Assembly (NCBI GenBank): GCA_038501625.1
Contig: JAZAYU010000201.1
Location: forward strand, 310,001 to 374,000
DNA: 64,000 bases
Origin: Corbicula japonica
Lineage: Eukaryota > Mollusca > Bivalvia > Venerida > Cyrenidae
Reading direction: 5' to 3'
Under the pieces are notes generated by a model that saw only the letters and a program-made list of their open reading frames with translations, was not told where the DNA came from and searched no databases. The stretch's first letter is position 1; each line of letters opens with the position of its first letter. The translations under genes and the position numbers were made by a program. Positions 36,232 to 48,836 of this stretch are shown one piece after another.

Positions 36232-36731
36232 NNNNNNNNNNNNNNNNNNNNNNNNNNNNNNNNNNNNNNNNNNNNNNNNNNNNNNNNNNNNNNNNNNNNN
36301 NNNNNNNNNNNNNNNNNNNNNNNNNNNNNNNNNNNNNNNNNNNNNNNNNNNNNNNNNNNNNNNNNNNNNNNNNNNNNNNNNNNNNNNNNNNNNNNNNNNN
36401 NNNNNNNNNNNNNNNNNNNNNNNNNNNNNNNNNNNNNNNNNNNNNNNNNNNNNNNNNNNNNNNNNNNNNNNNNNNNNNNNNNNNNNNNNNNNNNNNNNNN
36501 NNNNNNNNNNNNNNNNNNNNNNNNNNNNNNNNNNNNNNNNNNNNNNNNNNNNNNNNNNNNNNNNNNNNNNNNNNNNNNNNNNNNNNNNNNNNNNNNNNNN
36601 NNNNNNNNNNNNNNNNNNNNNNNNNNNNNNNNNNNNNNNNNNNNNNNNNNNNNNNNNNNNNNNNNNNNNNNNNNNNNNNNNNNNNNNNNNNNNNNNNNNN
36701 NNNNNNNNNNNNNNNNNNNNNNNNNNNNNNN
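36232..36731. other. Assembly gap of exactly 500 N
   Basis: All 500 positions are N. A round number is typical of an arbitrary scaffold gap rather than a measured distance. The real spacer length is unknown, and so is whether these two contigs adjoin at all. Translated frames across it carry no information. Confidence 0.99.
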
Positions 36732-36980
36732 GGGAACGTTTTTCATGTTTAAGGTAGCTCGATATGGATTACATTCGTCATTACTTTGATAAGTTTGCTA
36801 AACTGTTATCTTGCATTTTGCCACTCAACTGGTTATTAAAGTTCTATAAGGTTTTGAATGTAAAAAATATCATTCGAACACCAGAACACACAGTTTTGCA
36901 GGAATCTTTAATCGGGTCATGAAACTGACAATAATAGACAATACAAGTTTTAGCTTTCCAAAGTTTTAATTTGGTTTTGA
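36732..36980. other. Single-copy spacer beside the gap
   Basis: These 249 bp have no mirror in the left contig, which stops at the equivalent of 36981. Positions about 36895-36963 are a diverged direct repeat of 37019-37088: both contain a cgggtcatgaaactg or cgagtcatgaaactg motif followed by ctttccaaag. The spacer therefore belongs to the same repeat as the inner arm. No gene is seen. Confidence 0.8.
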
Positions 36981-37060
36981 ATCTACAAAATAATCTTTGG
37001 AACATGCGAAAACACATATTTTTGCGGAATTTTCAAATCGAGTCATGAAACTGTCAATAA

Positions 37061-37536
37061 AAAACATAACAAAATTATGCTTTCCAAAGAGCTAGTCGGT
37101 CATTAGCATAACCATTTAACAATCAAAGACGTTGATGAAGTGCTTACTTTAGGCAAATTTGAAATTAACGCGTTTGGTTGTTATTGGAAGTCATAAGACA
37201 TTCTAAGTAAATACCAACATTCTAACGAAATTGTTCTAGATCAGAAAGAGCAATGTTATCATACCAGTGAGTCCTAGTCAGACTGTGTGAACTTTTCAAT
37301 TTCGGTTTACCTTCAGGTGAATAATTTTGTTTGCAAACAGGGTTAGTTTTATCACCTGCTTAAATACATCTCCTTCGAAAGATGAAATACCTATAAATAA
37401 ACTTACATTTTTGTATGACATCCAATAAATATAAAGCGCTTTAATTTCAAGTGGCTTAAAGTTTAAACTTTTGTGCCGTCTTCTTAAAAGGTTGTGCTAA
37501 TGACCGACTAGCTTTTTGGAAAGCTAAAACTTGTTT
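37061..37536. repeat. Foldback repeat at the inner end of the right arm
   Basis: Mirror of 35675-36150: about 37070-37115 (ctttccaaagagctagtcgg) is inverted relative to about 37489-37535 (tagctttttggaaagctaaa). A third partial copy of the terminal motif acaagttttagctttccaaa starts near 36945 in the spacer. Confidence 0.7.
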
Positions 37537-37550
37537 TATATTAGACTTAA

Positions 37551-37656
37551 CTTCCTATGGATTTAATTGCCAATATTTACATTACTGTCGCACAAATGAA
37601 ACAGTCACAATTCTGAAAAATGCTAAAAGTGTAACAACTATCCCCGGTCTCCCCTA
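37551..37656 (-). mobile_element. Possible transposon terminus (right copy)
   Basis: Mirror of 35555-35660; it ends gtgtaacaactatccccggt followed by ctccccta. Same reasoning and same uncertainty as the left copy. Confidence 0.3.
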
Positions 37657-38296
37657 CATGTCAATGGAAATTTTAAGAGCAGAAATAAGAATGTGTTGTC
37701 AGCATCAAAGGAACTTATAATTTGCTGAAAAATCCTGTATCATCAAGTCAAACTTAATCAAATAACCCACTGATAAAGAATTCAATTTATTAATAATATT
37801 AATATATGCACTAGTTGATTTACAATGCACTAGTTGATGTACATGTGTAATGTGCTGCAGCACAGTGTGTCTTTATTGTTAACCATTTCTCTGAGTTACA
37901 TCCCTTTAATCTATTGCCCCATTTGCACTTAGCTGATGAAAACAGTAAATGATTGTGAAAGATATCATCTTTATGTAGGTATTCCTTTTATCGGTCATTA
38001 TGCAAGATAGAGGTATGATTGATTTGGACTGGAGACATGACTACCATACTCTGATTTTGTGCTATTATGAATAAGATCACTCAGAATCAGCTGTTAAGGT
38101 AGTAGGGGATTAGGCCTATAGTTAAACAGAATACCGTTCTACTGGTCCTTAAAAGTAGAAATTCTACAAACTAATCAATATCATAATTCATATTCAACAG
38201 ACAAAAAGTTTTCTGTGTTGAAAACATCACTCTTTTTAAACTTTTATGACAACTTTTCTGCTTGAGGTTTTGTATATTATATAGGACAAGATATAC

Positions 38297-40687
38297 AAAT
38301 CAAATCAAATCAAATCATTTTATTGGTTTAAATCCAAACAAACAGGATTGTTACCACAACAGTACAAAAACAATACAAACATACAATGCATATTAATGTA
38401 CTTATAATCAAAAGTAATAAAAAGAGAAATATACAACAAGCGGAGATTGTTAATCCAGTATGTGGATTTCCATTCCGTAACAATGCTTGCTTGTTAAACT
38501 ATAAACATAACCCTATGATAACTTTGACAGTCTTAATTGATATAAATTATGAATGCTGTAAATGCATATTTTTAAAATATCACTGTCAGTACATGAATTG
38601 CCTAAAATAAATTGCAATTTCTCTCCATCATTAAGCAAACTAAATGATGGTACACAGTCATTCAACAGATTAACCATATTATTCCTTTCTGTCTGCAGCT
38701 CATTACATTTCAAAACAAAGTGTATCTCATCTTCAACTTCTAATTTACAAAGAGGACAGGTACGCTCCTCTAAAGGGATATTTAGGTGGCGTCCTTTTTC
38801 AATTAAAAAATTGCTATTACTTATTCTTAATTTGACAAAAGTGGATACTGCTTTTCTGTCAGCATTAACTAACAAATATTTTTCTAATTGATATTTTGTT
38901 TTAATATTTCTATAAGTTCTAAGTTTGTTTCCATTTGGTTTCGAGTTATCATTATGAAGATGGTTTTGCCAAAATGTAATGAATCGCTCTTTTAATCTTG
39001 TAAAAATTGCAGAACGTAACCATTTTATGGAGAAAGTGCTCTGATTTTGCCATATGTGTTGAAAACCTATTTTGGTTAACATTGTTTTAATGTTAGAACC
39101 AAAACCTCTAGTTAATCCAATACTGGTATGATATGCTTTATGAACAATTGAACTGCTCTTACTTTCTAAAATATGGTGCCAAAAGCCAACTGAGTTGTTA
39201 AGACCCTGAATGTAAATAGGAAAAGCACCTAGTTCACTTAATACTGCCATATTGACTGCAGCTTTACTTACACCAAGAAGCATTTTGCAAAATTTGATCT
39301 GAATTTTTTCAGGTTCATATAAATGAAATCTTCTTTCAATCTCATAATTTGTGTGCACCATAGAATCTAAAGTACATACTTCACTACAGTATAACAGAAT
39401 TGGTTTAATACAAGCTTCAAATAGTTTTAAATGTGGTCAAACATTATTGTAGTCAGAAAGTAACTGTTTTCTTATGCAAAATAAAGCTTTTAATGCTTTG
39501 TTACACAAATGTTTAGTACTCTGGGTAAAAACACCAGAAGGTTTAAATATTATGCCAAGATACTTATATTCATCAGTAATACAAAGTTCTGTTCCAGCAT
39601 ACATAAACTTTACGTTTTTAATAGTGCGGCCTGCTTTCTTGAAAATCATTATATTTGTTTTTTCATGGTAAACTGTTAAGTTCCACTTATTACTATACAC
39701 ATTTAGTTTATCAAGGCATGATTGAAGACCTGAACTGGTTTCTGATAGTATGACAATGTCATCAGCATACAGAAGACAAGATAGTTTAATGTCTTGGAAT
39801 TCTACAGGGTCACAAGAATCATCAAAGATGTTAACTAAATCATTTAAGTATACTGAGAAAAGGGTCGGGCTTAAGATACAGCCTTGTTTTACTCCAACTT
39901 TTGAATCAAGTTAACTTGTCAGTCCTCCTTTAATTTTTACAGAGTACGAGACATTGTTGTACATATTCTTTAGAATTCTGATGAAATTTCCCGTAACGTT
40001 GTATTTGTTTAATTTATGAAAAAGTGCATTTCTGTTAACGAGATCGAATGCCTTTTTCATATCAACAAAACAGCAATACAGCTTTGACGACTTTTTAGAG
40101 GCTTTATCAACTAGGGTTTTGAGAGTAAGCACATGATCACTTGTGCGACATCCTTTTTTAAAGCCTATCTGTTCTTTACATATGATGTCATTGTCTTCGA
40201 GATACATATCTAGTCTATTGCAAAGGATCTTTGAGAAGAATTTTGCAAAACAACTGGATAAGGCAATTCCTCTGTAGTTGGAAGGATCATTAAAATTTCC
40301 ACCTTTGAACAAAGGCTTTATAATGTTTTCTGTCCATATGGTGGGGTAAATACCAGTTTCAAGTATGAGGTTAAAGAGTTTAACATAAATTTCAGGATAA
40401 GACAAGCAAGACACCTTTAACATATTATTTGTAATTTCATCAATCCCACATGAAGTTTTGCATTTAATTGATTTAGCTACTTTTAATACTTCTTCAGTAG
40501 TAATTTTCGTATTCAAGGATTCAGTACTAATATTTACATATTTACATTCTACATCGTTATCAGTTTCATCATAATTATTTCTTTGGTCAGTGTTAAGTAG
40601 TTTGTTGAAGTAATCTGTCCATTGACTTGGATATACAAGACAGTAGCAGATAGCTTCTTCAGGGAGTATAAGGGTACGTAGTGAACG
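38297..40687 (-). mobile_element. 5'-truncated LINE, right copy (longer 3' end)
   Basis: Mirror of the left LINE. Reverse transcriptase blocks at 39911-40516, about 39701-39910 (YADD) and 39437-39700. The C-terminal part, 38513-39361, is complete and ends with a CPLCKLEVEDEIHF zinc-knuckle-like motif followed by a distant cysteine. It shares the TAA found in the left copy (39911-39913) and has a private nonsense change, CGA to TGA, at 39437-39439. The AAATC repeat tail is at 38297-38316. Dead element. Confidence 0.9.
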
Positions 40688-41421
40688 TCATAGACGGGGC
40701 TTCTCAAACCAACCCTAATATTGTATTTTATTATGGCATGTACTGAAACATGTTCAGGGGTTTATCAAATAAAAATCAATACCATTGGAACTGAATTAAG
40801 GGTCCACTAGTACACTTCTTCTTGCACTTCCATCCATAATAAGAAAATTATAAAAAAATGCAAAATGCTGTTCAATGAAACTTTGCACAAATGAATGTTT
40901 TCAATGTATCTTTATTTTGTATATAGCATTCACCCAGCTGAGATGGTCCTGACAGTTTAATTTCCATAGAATTTGAAATCAAAACACAATACATGAAACA
41001 CAGTGTCAATGGTTTACGCATCATTTTCCTTTCATTATGTTTTTTTTCTGACCAAGAAGCTAGAAAGCATAATATTCAAAATTGTTATGATAAATAGCTT
41101 TTAGATCAATCAACATCAAAATATGTACTTGTACATAATAATAAGCTAAGTAGTTCTGATGTGTTGTTACCTTGTCATTTTGTGGTCATAGGAAGTCTCC
41201 ATGATTGTGCAAGTAAGTCAGTACGGTTATAAAAAAAATTGATTACACGTGTCAAAAATAATAGTGGAGAAGTTTTTGGGATTATCTGCTCATCCGGTTA
41301 TTTGAATTGACCTGGCTAGCATTCAGTCTTTTGCGTTTAAACTGACTGTGTCCTATAACTGTAGGGGTTTAATTCCCAGTGAGAACTTATAATTTGTTTA
41401 TACTTAGGTCGTAAATTTCAG

Positions 41422-41554
41422 GTTATCTTGGCAAGTATTCCTATGATGATTGTCAACTTGAATGACTTCGATGTGGGAGCGAATTCCATCAGCAAGAGGT
41501 TTAGAGATGTTTTGAAGAGCAGAAAACTGTTTGTTCAGAGATGGGCTGAGATAG
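41422..41554 (+). CDS. Exon 1 of the model (internal-type)
   Basis: Acceptor aatttcag precedes 41422 and donor ATAG|gtaagt follows 41554. The 133-nt exon reads 44 codons and leaves phase 1; the peptide ends in KLFVQRWAEI. The next exon completes the split codon in frame. No known domain recognised. The upstream exon and the start codon were not found; a LINE insertion at 38.3-40.65 kb lies in that direction. Mirror exon: 32144-32276, minus strand. Confidence 0.55.
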
Positions 41555-41669
41555 GTAAGTTTATTTATATCGATAACAGGGCCTTCCCCAGAGAGCAAAA
41601 GGCAACAACAATGTCTTGTGATGATATGATGATTTTTATTTAAAATGGCTGTATTGAAAAAAAAAACAG

Positions 41670-42657
41670 ATATCCTTTCCACGACCATAACGTATTTAAA
41701 CGTGACAAAATTTTGACTTTCCAAAACCCGACCCTGTTTTACGGGAAGACGCCCGAAACGTTTTTAAACGTATCAAAAAAATCGCTTTTCAAAACCCGAC
41801 CCTGTTTTTTCGGCGGAAACCCGTCAATTTATTTTTCATTTTTAAAAAAGTCTTTACTTTGGTGGCTATTTAAAAGAACGCGGAATCATCGATCAGAATT
41901 TTAAAACTATTAGTCCTTTGAATGCATCACACATTTTCTCTCAAATATAATTTAGTAAGAAATTGAATACATTTGACGAAGAAAATCTGATAAGAAAATT
42001 AGTAATTTTAAAAAGTTCAATTTTAAGAAAAAAAATCTAATTACATGTGTTGCTGTTTCTTCATCTGTCATTGTCAAAATAAAAAAGTGGCTCCAAAACA
42101 GTTATTCATTATTGTTAAAAAATCCTATATCAACCTAGTAATTACTTAAAAATGACATTTTTTGCAATGGCATAAAAATTAATTACTGTTAATTAGATTA
42201 ATTAATTTACGGAATTTTACGTTACAGTCTTCCTGCGATAAACCGATTTTTTCACCAATTACGTAAAAGAGCGTTGAAATTCGGGATTTTAACGCACTAT
42301 TCTTGATATGCATTTTTCCACCTTTTTTACAGAAGAAAGACTGTAACGTTAGATAACGTGTTTTACATGGGTTTCTTACCATGTTGAAAATTCCGAATTT
42401 CTTTAAAAGGTAGAATGCCGGTAAAGGACAAAAGCGTATATGCTTTATTCAAACATACTCTTTTCAACGGGCATTAAAATAAAATTTACGCAGATTTACA
42501 TTATGGTTTTTAAAATCGTGAAAAAAGGTAACGTTTAAATACGTTTCGGGTGACCTCCAGTAAAACAGGGTCAGGTTTTGGGAAGTCAAAATTTTGTCAC
42601 GTTTAAATACGTTACGGACGTCCGTCCAGAAAACAGGGTCGGGCGCGGAAAGGATAT
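41670..42657 (-). mobile_element. 988-bp inverted-terminal-repeat element, right arm
   Basis: Mirror of 31041-32028, including the 67-codon frame at 42179-42382. Inserted in intron 1 of the right copy at the same place, so it predates the divergence of the arms. Confidence 0.8.
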
Positions 42658-43244
42658 AGAATTGTTATTATCTGATACAAACTAAGTTTTGAAGCACAAC
42701 TTTAATACATTGAATACCTAATCTGCATAGCAGATTGACATAAGATTGTAGCTTTGGCATAATGATTGTAGCTTTTTAAAGCAGTAATATTTCAGAACCT
42801 TGTAAAACACTGTCACATGCAAACTTTTGAACAAGATTAGGAGGATAAAACATTAATGTGCAGGGCCAGCACATGATAATTTGCACACAGGAAACATAAT
42901 GTACCCATATCTGGGTAAACAACAAAGAACAGAATATCACACCATGCTTCCTTTCAGCTATGTTTTATCAACTTTAATTCATACCTGAATAGGACTGTTT
43001 ATAAAATATAAAATGGTTTATTGGTTTGAATCATTTCATTAGCCTCTGCATGTCATGCCTACTTACACAATTTTAAGGATCATTAAGAAACTAAACATGT
43101 TCATCATTAAATGTTCAAACAATAATAATGAGTAAATCAACATATAATAAACACATTTCAGATGTGCAATGTTACAAAATATTTGAACAAATACTGCAAT
43201 GTTGTTGGCTCAAAATAATTTCAGCCATTATTATTACTTTTCAG

Positions 43245-43325
43245 TTGGTAAGGAGAAGATCAGCACAGACACAGCAAATGGTGGGACATGCAGAGAGAGT
43301 CTGGATGAACATACGGTGGTATCAG
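43245..43325 (+). CDS. Exon 2 of the model
   Basis: Acceptor ttacttttcag and donor TATCAG|gtagat. Read in the phase given by exon 1 it yields VGKEKISTDTANGG, then RESLDEHTVVS, and exits in phase 1. The longer open frame through the same bases (VGHAERVWMNIRW) does not fit the neighbouring phases and is treated as a shadow. Mirror exon: 30373-30453, minus strand. Confidence 0.5.
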
Positions 43326-43412
43326 GTAGATGGTTGATAAATATGATAACTAAATATGTTGCATGTTGTTTATAACATGCAGTGATCTTGAGTTTCAATT
43401 GCCTAAGTTTAT

Positions 43413-43518
43413 AAAACGGAGATTGGAAACCACTCTCAAATCTCAAGCACCTGATTGGCTGAAATGGTGACCAGTCGCCATTTCAGCCAATCAGATGCTT
43501 TAGATTTGAGACAGGTCA
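43413..43518. repeat. Near-perfect 100-bp foldback hairpin, right copy
   Basis: Mirror of 30180-30285, in intron 2 of the right gene copy. Confidence 0.85.
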
Positions 43519-43797
43519 TTAGATATTTCCTTTAAGGCATTCAAAATTGACAGTGATAATAAAAAAGGCATGTTCTTGTGTGAGAATTTTGTTCTTGTGA
43601 GGGAAAATACATATACTGGTGGATTTGGGAAGGATTTCATGTTAGATAATAGGTTTTTTACGAGTACAAATTGTCTCAGAATATTTGTACTCATGGGAAA
43701 AAACCTGAGTATCATGATACTCAGTTTTTTTGTTTAATCTTCAGATCATAATATGTTCTTGGTTCACTTTTTTATCCCTCCGCCAAAGGCAAGGGGG

Positions 43798-44492
43798 ATA
43801 TTAGAAATGCCCTTCGTCCTTGCGTCCGTCCGAAACAATTTTGTCCGGAGCATAAGTCCAAAACTACTTGAGGGATTTTATTCAAACTTCATACACTGAC
43901 AGAGCACATTGGTAGGTAGTGCATTGTGAAAGAACAATAACTCTTTCTTGCCTATTTTTAGAGTTATTCCCCTTTATCATATTTACTTGATAAATTTTGT
44001 CCGGAGCAATAAGTCCAAAACTACTTGTGGGATTTTATTCAAACTTCATACACTGACAGAGCACATTAGTAGGTAGTGCAGAGTACAAGAACAATAATTC
44101 TATCTTGCCTATTTTTAGAGTTATTCCTCTTTATCATATTCACTTGATAAATTTTGTCCGGAGCATAAGTCCAAAACTACTGGAGGGATTTTATTCAAAC
44201 TTCATACACTGACAGAGCACATTAGTAGGTAGTGCAGAGCACATTAGTAGGTAGTGCAATGTGCAAGAACAATAACTCTACCTTGCCTATTTTTAGAGTT
44301 ATTCCTCTTTATCATATTTACTTGATAACTTTTGTCCGGAGCATAAGTCCAAAACTACTGGAGGGATTTTATTCAAATTTCATATACTGACAGAGCACAT
44401 TAGTAGATAGTGCAGTGTGCAAGATTAATAACTCTACCTTGCCTATTTTTAGAGTTATTCCCCTTATCAGATTTACTTGATAAATTTTGTCA
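43798..44492. repeat. Tandem repeat of about 160-180 bp, four units, right copy
   Basis: Mirror of 29206-29900 with the same unit number and the same internal duplication. Confidence 0.8.
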
Positions 44493-44707
44493 GTAGCTTA
44501 ACTCCAAAACTTAAAAGGATTTCCTCTCCAGGTAAATTATACGAAAGTATAACCTTCAGGTAACTTTATTCCAGCGGGGGAATTTACCATGTGTAACATG
44601 GCTCTTGTAAAGAATAGTTTGAACTTCTAACTGTGTTGTAACAGAGTCCTTATGTCTCAAAGTTAGAATGTATGTTTTTGCTTTAAAAGGCGTTTTTAGC
44701 GGAATTA

Positions 44708-44982
44708 CCGCATTACAGAACAACAGGAAAAACACTTAAACGAGTTTCGGCCTAGGAGCCCTCATCGTAGGTCGCTCGGACCTGCACTAGCTGCTAGAAT
44801 GCGCACTTAGAATACCGCACTCTGGATAGCAACATGCTAGTCCAGTATATATAGGCCAGTTTATATAACTATTGTAATAATAAACAATCTGCAACCATAG
44901 CAATAACAGGCCGTACCCGCTGACCCTCTGAAAGGTTCATCGAGTACGATTTGATATTGCTGTAGTTGCTTATTATATTACA
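44708..44982 (-). repeat. Foldback repeat, right copy A
   Basis: Mirror of 28716-28990, in intron 2 of the right gene copy. Confidence 0.65.
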
Positions 44983-46150
44983 AGATCATTATCCTGTTAT
45001 CCTGTTGTGAGCCTACCGGTTTTGAGATAACAAGTTTAAGAAAAAATACATAAGTTTACCCAAAGAATATCTGCCTAAAATAATGGCCAATGTCACATAA
45101 TGCTACCTATGGTATGTGGTATATTATTTTTAGTTATTTCAGACAAGCTTTGAATAGGAAAAATGTTGAAATTAGTCTATATTAAGCAGGAAACAAAACC
45201 TTTGGATGAAAGTTAATGAAATGATGATCTGGATCTACACTGTGTGATCCTTGGACAAAATTACCAAATGAATCTAATAGTCAACAGGGAAGATCCTGAT
45301 CAGACAGCAAAGATGTGATGACTTATCTGGATCTACAATGTTGGCCCCTATCATAACAGTCATATCTAGGGAGTAATTGGATTTGTACTGCAAGTTGATT
45401 ACTTGTAACAGTGTACACCTACTTTCTTGGATTTAGTGGAAATACAAATCTGAAATGTAAGCCCTATAAAATAAAGAAGCGTCAGACAATTAACACTCTA
45501 ATTCATGATTAAACCTATTATTGCATGTTCCAACAGAGAAGATCAACGTCAGACAACACATCCTTGCTGCCTTATCAGAATCTACACTGTTCACTTATTG
45601 GTCAGAAGTAACCTTATAATTCAAAAAGAGAACAGATGGCTGATCAGGATTTACACTGTTCGCCCACAGCCCACAGGTAAAAACACTTTTGGAAACACAC
45701 AGCGTCCTTACAAATTCAAACAACATTGTGTTAAAATTAAAGAAATATAGCTGTAAAAATATCATTATTAAATGTCATTAGTTTTATTAAAATGCTTGTA
45801 TTTGGTTAGAAAAAAAGTTTAACATTAGTACAGATCTTCAGATGAATCTGTGTGCTGTATTACCCAGCTCTTCAAACCAAAAACTACAGTAAAACTGTCC
45901 TACAGAGGACCAGTAACTAGTAAAACTGTTAAATGTAGTAAAACTGACCGTCATATAGACATTATAGTTAGCATAGTTCTAATACAACACATTGCAGGAT
46001 TGAATTTGAGACAACTGGTTCTTAAGTGATAAATTCTGAATAATTAGAGGCATAAAATCAACCAGTTTTAGTGCAAATGAATGCATAGTTCATTATGTGA
46101 TTACATGTACATGAATACAGTTAAGACCTCTTTAACTTTTGTATTTACAG

Positions 46151-46186
46151 ATGTGAACACGTACCTGTTGAAGAAGAAGTTGCTGG
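46151..46186 (+). CDS. Exon 3 of the model (36 nt)
   Basis: Short exon between gtatttacag and CTGG|gtaaga. In phase it gives DVNTYLLKKKLL, basic and leucine-rich. It enters and leaves in phase 1, so it could be skipped without shifting the frame. Mirror exon: 27512-27547, minus strand. Confidence 0.45.
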
Positions 46187-46274
46187 GTAAGATGTTGTTA
46201 CAGTTTGTTAAAAAATAATCAATGTTTATGTTTTTAACAATTAACTAAAGTGAGACTTTTCTGCCTTGGGACAG

Positions 46275-46431
46275 TTATACTTCGCAACTTGCTGAAGAGG
46301 TTGGACTTAAAGCCTCTTACAACAGAGCTCTCACAACAGAGCACTGCTGTTATTGTTCATGATCGGACAGTTCAACAAGTGGGACCCATATTTACAAAAT
46401 TACATGTTATTGAAATACTTCTACATTTTAA
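46275..46431 (+). CDS. Exon 4 of the model
   Basis: Acceptor ccttgggacag; best donor TTTTAA|gtaagt. It joins exon 3 in frame to read VILRNLLKRLDLKPLTTEL and continues to FTKLHVIEILLHF. It exits in phase 2, whereas exon 5 needs phase 1 to read its conserved frame. Either a 1-nt shift has occurred, a donor was missed, or exon 4 belongs to an alternative transcript. Mirror exon: 27267-27423, minus strand. Confidence 0.45.
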
Positions 46432-46679
46432 GTAAGTTAATAAAGCAAAGTGCTCTGGAAGTTATATAAATCATTCATTTGCACCACAAGTATTCAGAAA
46501 AATAGAGAAGTTACTTTTGCAGCATACTGAAACTTTTCAAAAGAACAGGGTAGTGAAATTTTAAAGGAAATTTCTTTTATGATACTTAACATTTAATCTA
46601 CATTCAGGTTGTGTAAAGAAATGTCAAATTTCAATTTTAAATAACTTGTTTTGCTTACAAATTGACTTTCTTCATTTAG

Positions 46680-46865
46680 GTGCATTTACGGGGCACATCA
46701 ACAACCTAAGTAGCCCCCACAAGGACAGAGAAGTGCGAGCAGTTAACTTCAACCATGTTACCTCTTTGGAGAAGTCCTTCCTTACAGAAAACCTGGGACA
46801 GATAACAACATTAGCGGGGATGACTCTAGAAAAAGAAGTTTCTGCTGACAATTTTAAGACACCAG
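46680..46865 (+). CDS. Exon 5: start of the ParB-like region
   Basis: Acceptor cttcatttag and donor ACACCAG|gtaact; 186 nt, phase 1 in and out. The peptide begins GAFTGHINNLSSPHKDREV, includes FLTENLGQITTLAGMTLE and ends NFKTP. It joins exon 6 through a split glycine codon. The arrangement, a short strand followed by a helix ahead of a GxHR-like motif, matches the order in ParB/sulfiredoxin-fold domains. That is inference by pattern, not a database hit. Mirror exon: 26833-27018, minus strand. Confidence 0.6.
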
Positions 46866-48066
46866 GTAACTTTTTTATCTTTATGATCTCAATAACTAGC
46901 TTTCTACAAATTTCGATTTCAATTAGATTTTGACCCTGGGAGCAACCTCCGTAAACACCTGTTGCAACGAAGCACTTCACTAAACGCCGACCACGATTTT
47001 TTATCATGCAATGACTGTTAGAACTGCCGCTGCAATCAAGATGCTCTATTTTACTTCAAAATTAGGTTTCGCGGTCAATAAACTTTTTGTCACTGTTGAT
47101 TCATTCCCCTTGTGGATGTTGAAACAATAACAGAATGTGTGGGTTAAAGTAAAGCAACCTTGGCATGATAAACAATGAGCAACGTTCTGTCAATTATACT
47201 TTCCCATGCTTATTCTCAATGAAAATATCAGTCGCCGCACACGATGTTCGATGTTTTAGTTGCAAGACAAAATCTAACTGATTTGTAGTATATGAGAGAT
47301 ATGGATACATTATAATTGGACACAGACTACTACATTTTCCATTGTTATATGGAAAAAATTTGAAAATGATGTGTAATAAACTAAAGAAAACTAGGACTTG
47401 AGAACAAGTTCAAATGATACCAAAGAAGTGTGTAAACCCACAGCTGAAAAAATCATATGATTTCTTAGTTTGTTTAAGATAGCTGATCTAATGCCCAGTG
47501 TCTGTCATTTTACACATGGGTGCAGTGAAGCTTTCTGTAAGCCCATAAGCTTGACTAGTTTCCATTACTTTTCTACATCAGTAATAGCAAGCAAACATAA
47601 ACAAATCAAATAATGTTTCTGCTTTTATTACATTTATGCTTTCATTTTACTTATCCCACATTTTTTTTCAGTCATCATTTAGTAACATATTGGCTATGAG
47701 AAAGGAAAAAAAACTTTAACTTGTGTATGCATTTAATCTCAGTTATGCCCATTTTTTCTTTCAGAACTTAGCTAATGGTATTGATGATTTTATATTTTTA
47801 GAACATACCTCTACTACAGATGAATCATATGAAACTTAATGATAATGTAGGGCAATAAGAAGAGTTGCACTGTGCAATAAACCATAATTGCAGTTTAGTA
47901 TTTGCAGAATTATGCTTGATTTACTTAATGAACTCTGTTCTTAGATAAAAAGACATTGACAGATCTACAGACTTGGAAAATATAACTTTGAAAAAAAACC
48001 TTCTACTAGAAACTCTGTACTCTGACCTGTCTGTACTGGAATCCCCATAATTGTTATATCTTTCAG

Positions 48067-48356
48067 GTAGTGCAAAAGTAGAAGTTCTGGGAGGTCACCA
48101 CACCCTACTTGCCTTAAGGTCGTTATATGGGAAAGGCTTAGATGACCCTTTTGTGATGGTGAATATCTACCAGAACCTAGATACACTCTTGACCCTCAAG
48201 GTTGGAGTCCATCATAACCTCTTGCATGAAAGAAGTAGGCAGTTTACTTTCATGGAAACTGTGCGTTTACTTCAAGAGAGGCAGCCATCACACGAAATGT
48301 CCAAGAGCCAGATCAAAGCATGGAAGAGAAACCTTCAGGTCATATTTGGATTCAGA
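48067..48356 (+). CDS. Exon 6: ParB/sulfiredoxin-like core
   Basis: Largest exon (290 nt), between atatctttcag and TTCAGA|gtaagt. It reads KVEVLGGHHTLLALRSLYG, then NIYQNLDTLLTLKVGVHHN, LLHERSRQFTFMETVRLLQ and later KSQIKAWKRNLQVIFGF. The GGHHTLLAL block resembles the G-x-H-R/A signature (box II) of ParB and sulfiredoxin folds; the NLLHERSRQFTFMET segment resembles the helix after it in ParB (N-x-x-R-x-x-x-x-x-x-E). In bacteria this fold binds DNA partition sites or nucleotides. The substrate here is unknown. Intact in both arms. Mirror exon: 25342-25631, minus strand. Confidence 0.65.
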
Positions 48357-48836
48357 GTAAGTCTGCTTAACATGATATAAAACTTAGTTATACAACTCTA
48401 AATAAAAAAAATGTTTAAACTTGTTTCAGATTTCCATGCATTGCCAAAATTCTAACGACAAGAAGTACTGTCCGACTTTTTCTTCATGAACAAGAATTGC
48501 TAAAATTATCAGTTAAATGAGATGTGACACTTACACTTAAAGGAAAACATTGAAAAACAGAACCTCATCAAACAAATAATCATGAAATAAGAGAGTGCAG
48601 GTTTACTATAAAATTTAAAAATGACACCACACCACTTGCAAATTTAACCCTGCTAAATCAGTCATGCTCTGGGATCATCAGGTTACTTACCATTGAATTG
48701 TTAACCATTAATTTGTAATTTATATGAAATGTACATTTGATATGACAGGGATAACAATATTTGAATACAACAATGTATTTGGACTGGGCCAGGGAGAGTT
48801 TTTTTGTTCAAATAATATATTATGTTGTTGTCTTAG

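Noticed and set aside
36105..36757. Three long open frames spanning the gap
   Set aside because: They consist almost entirely of N-derived unknown residues.
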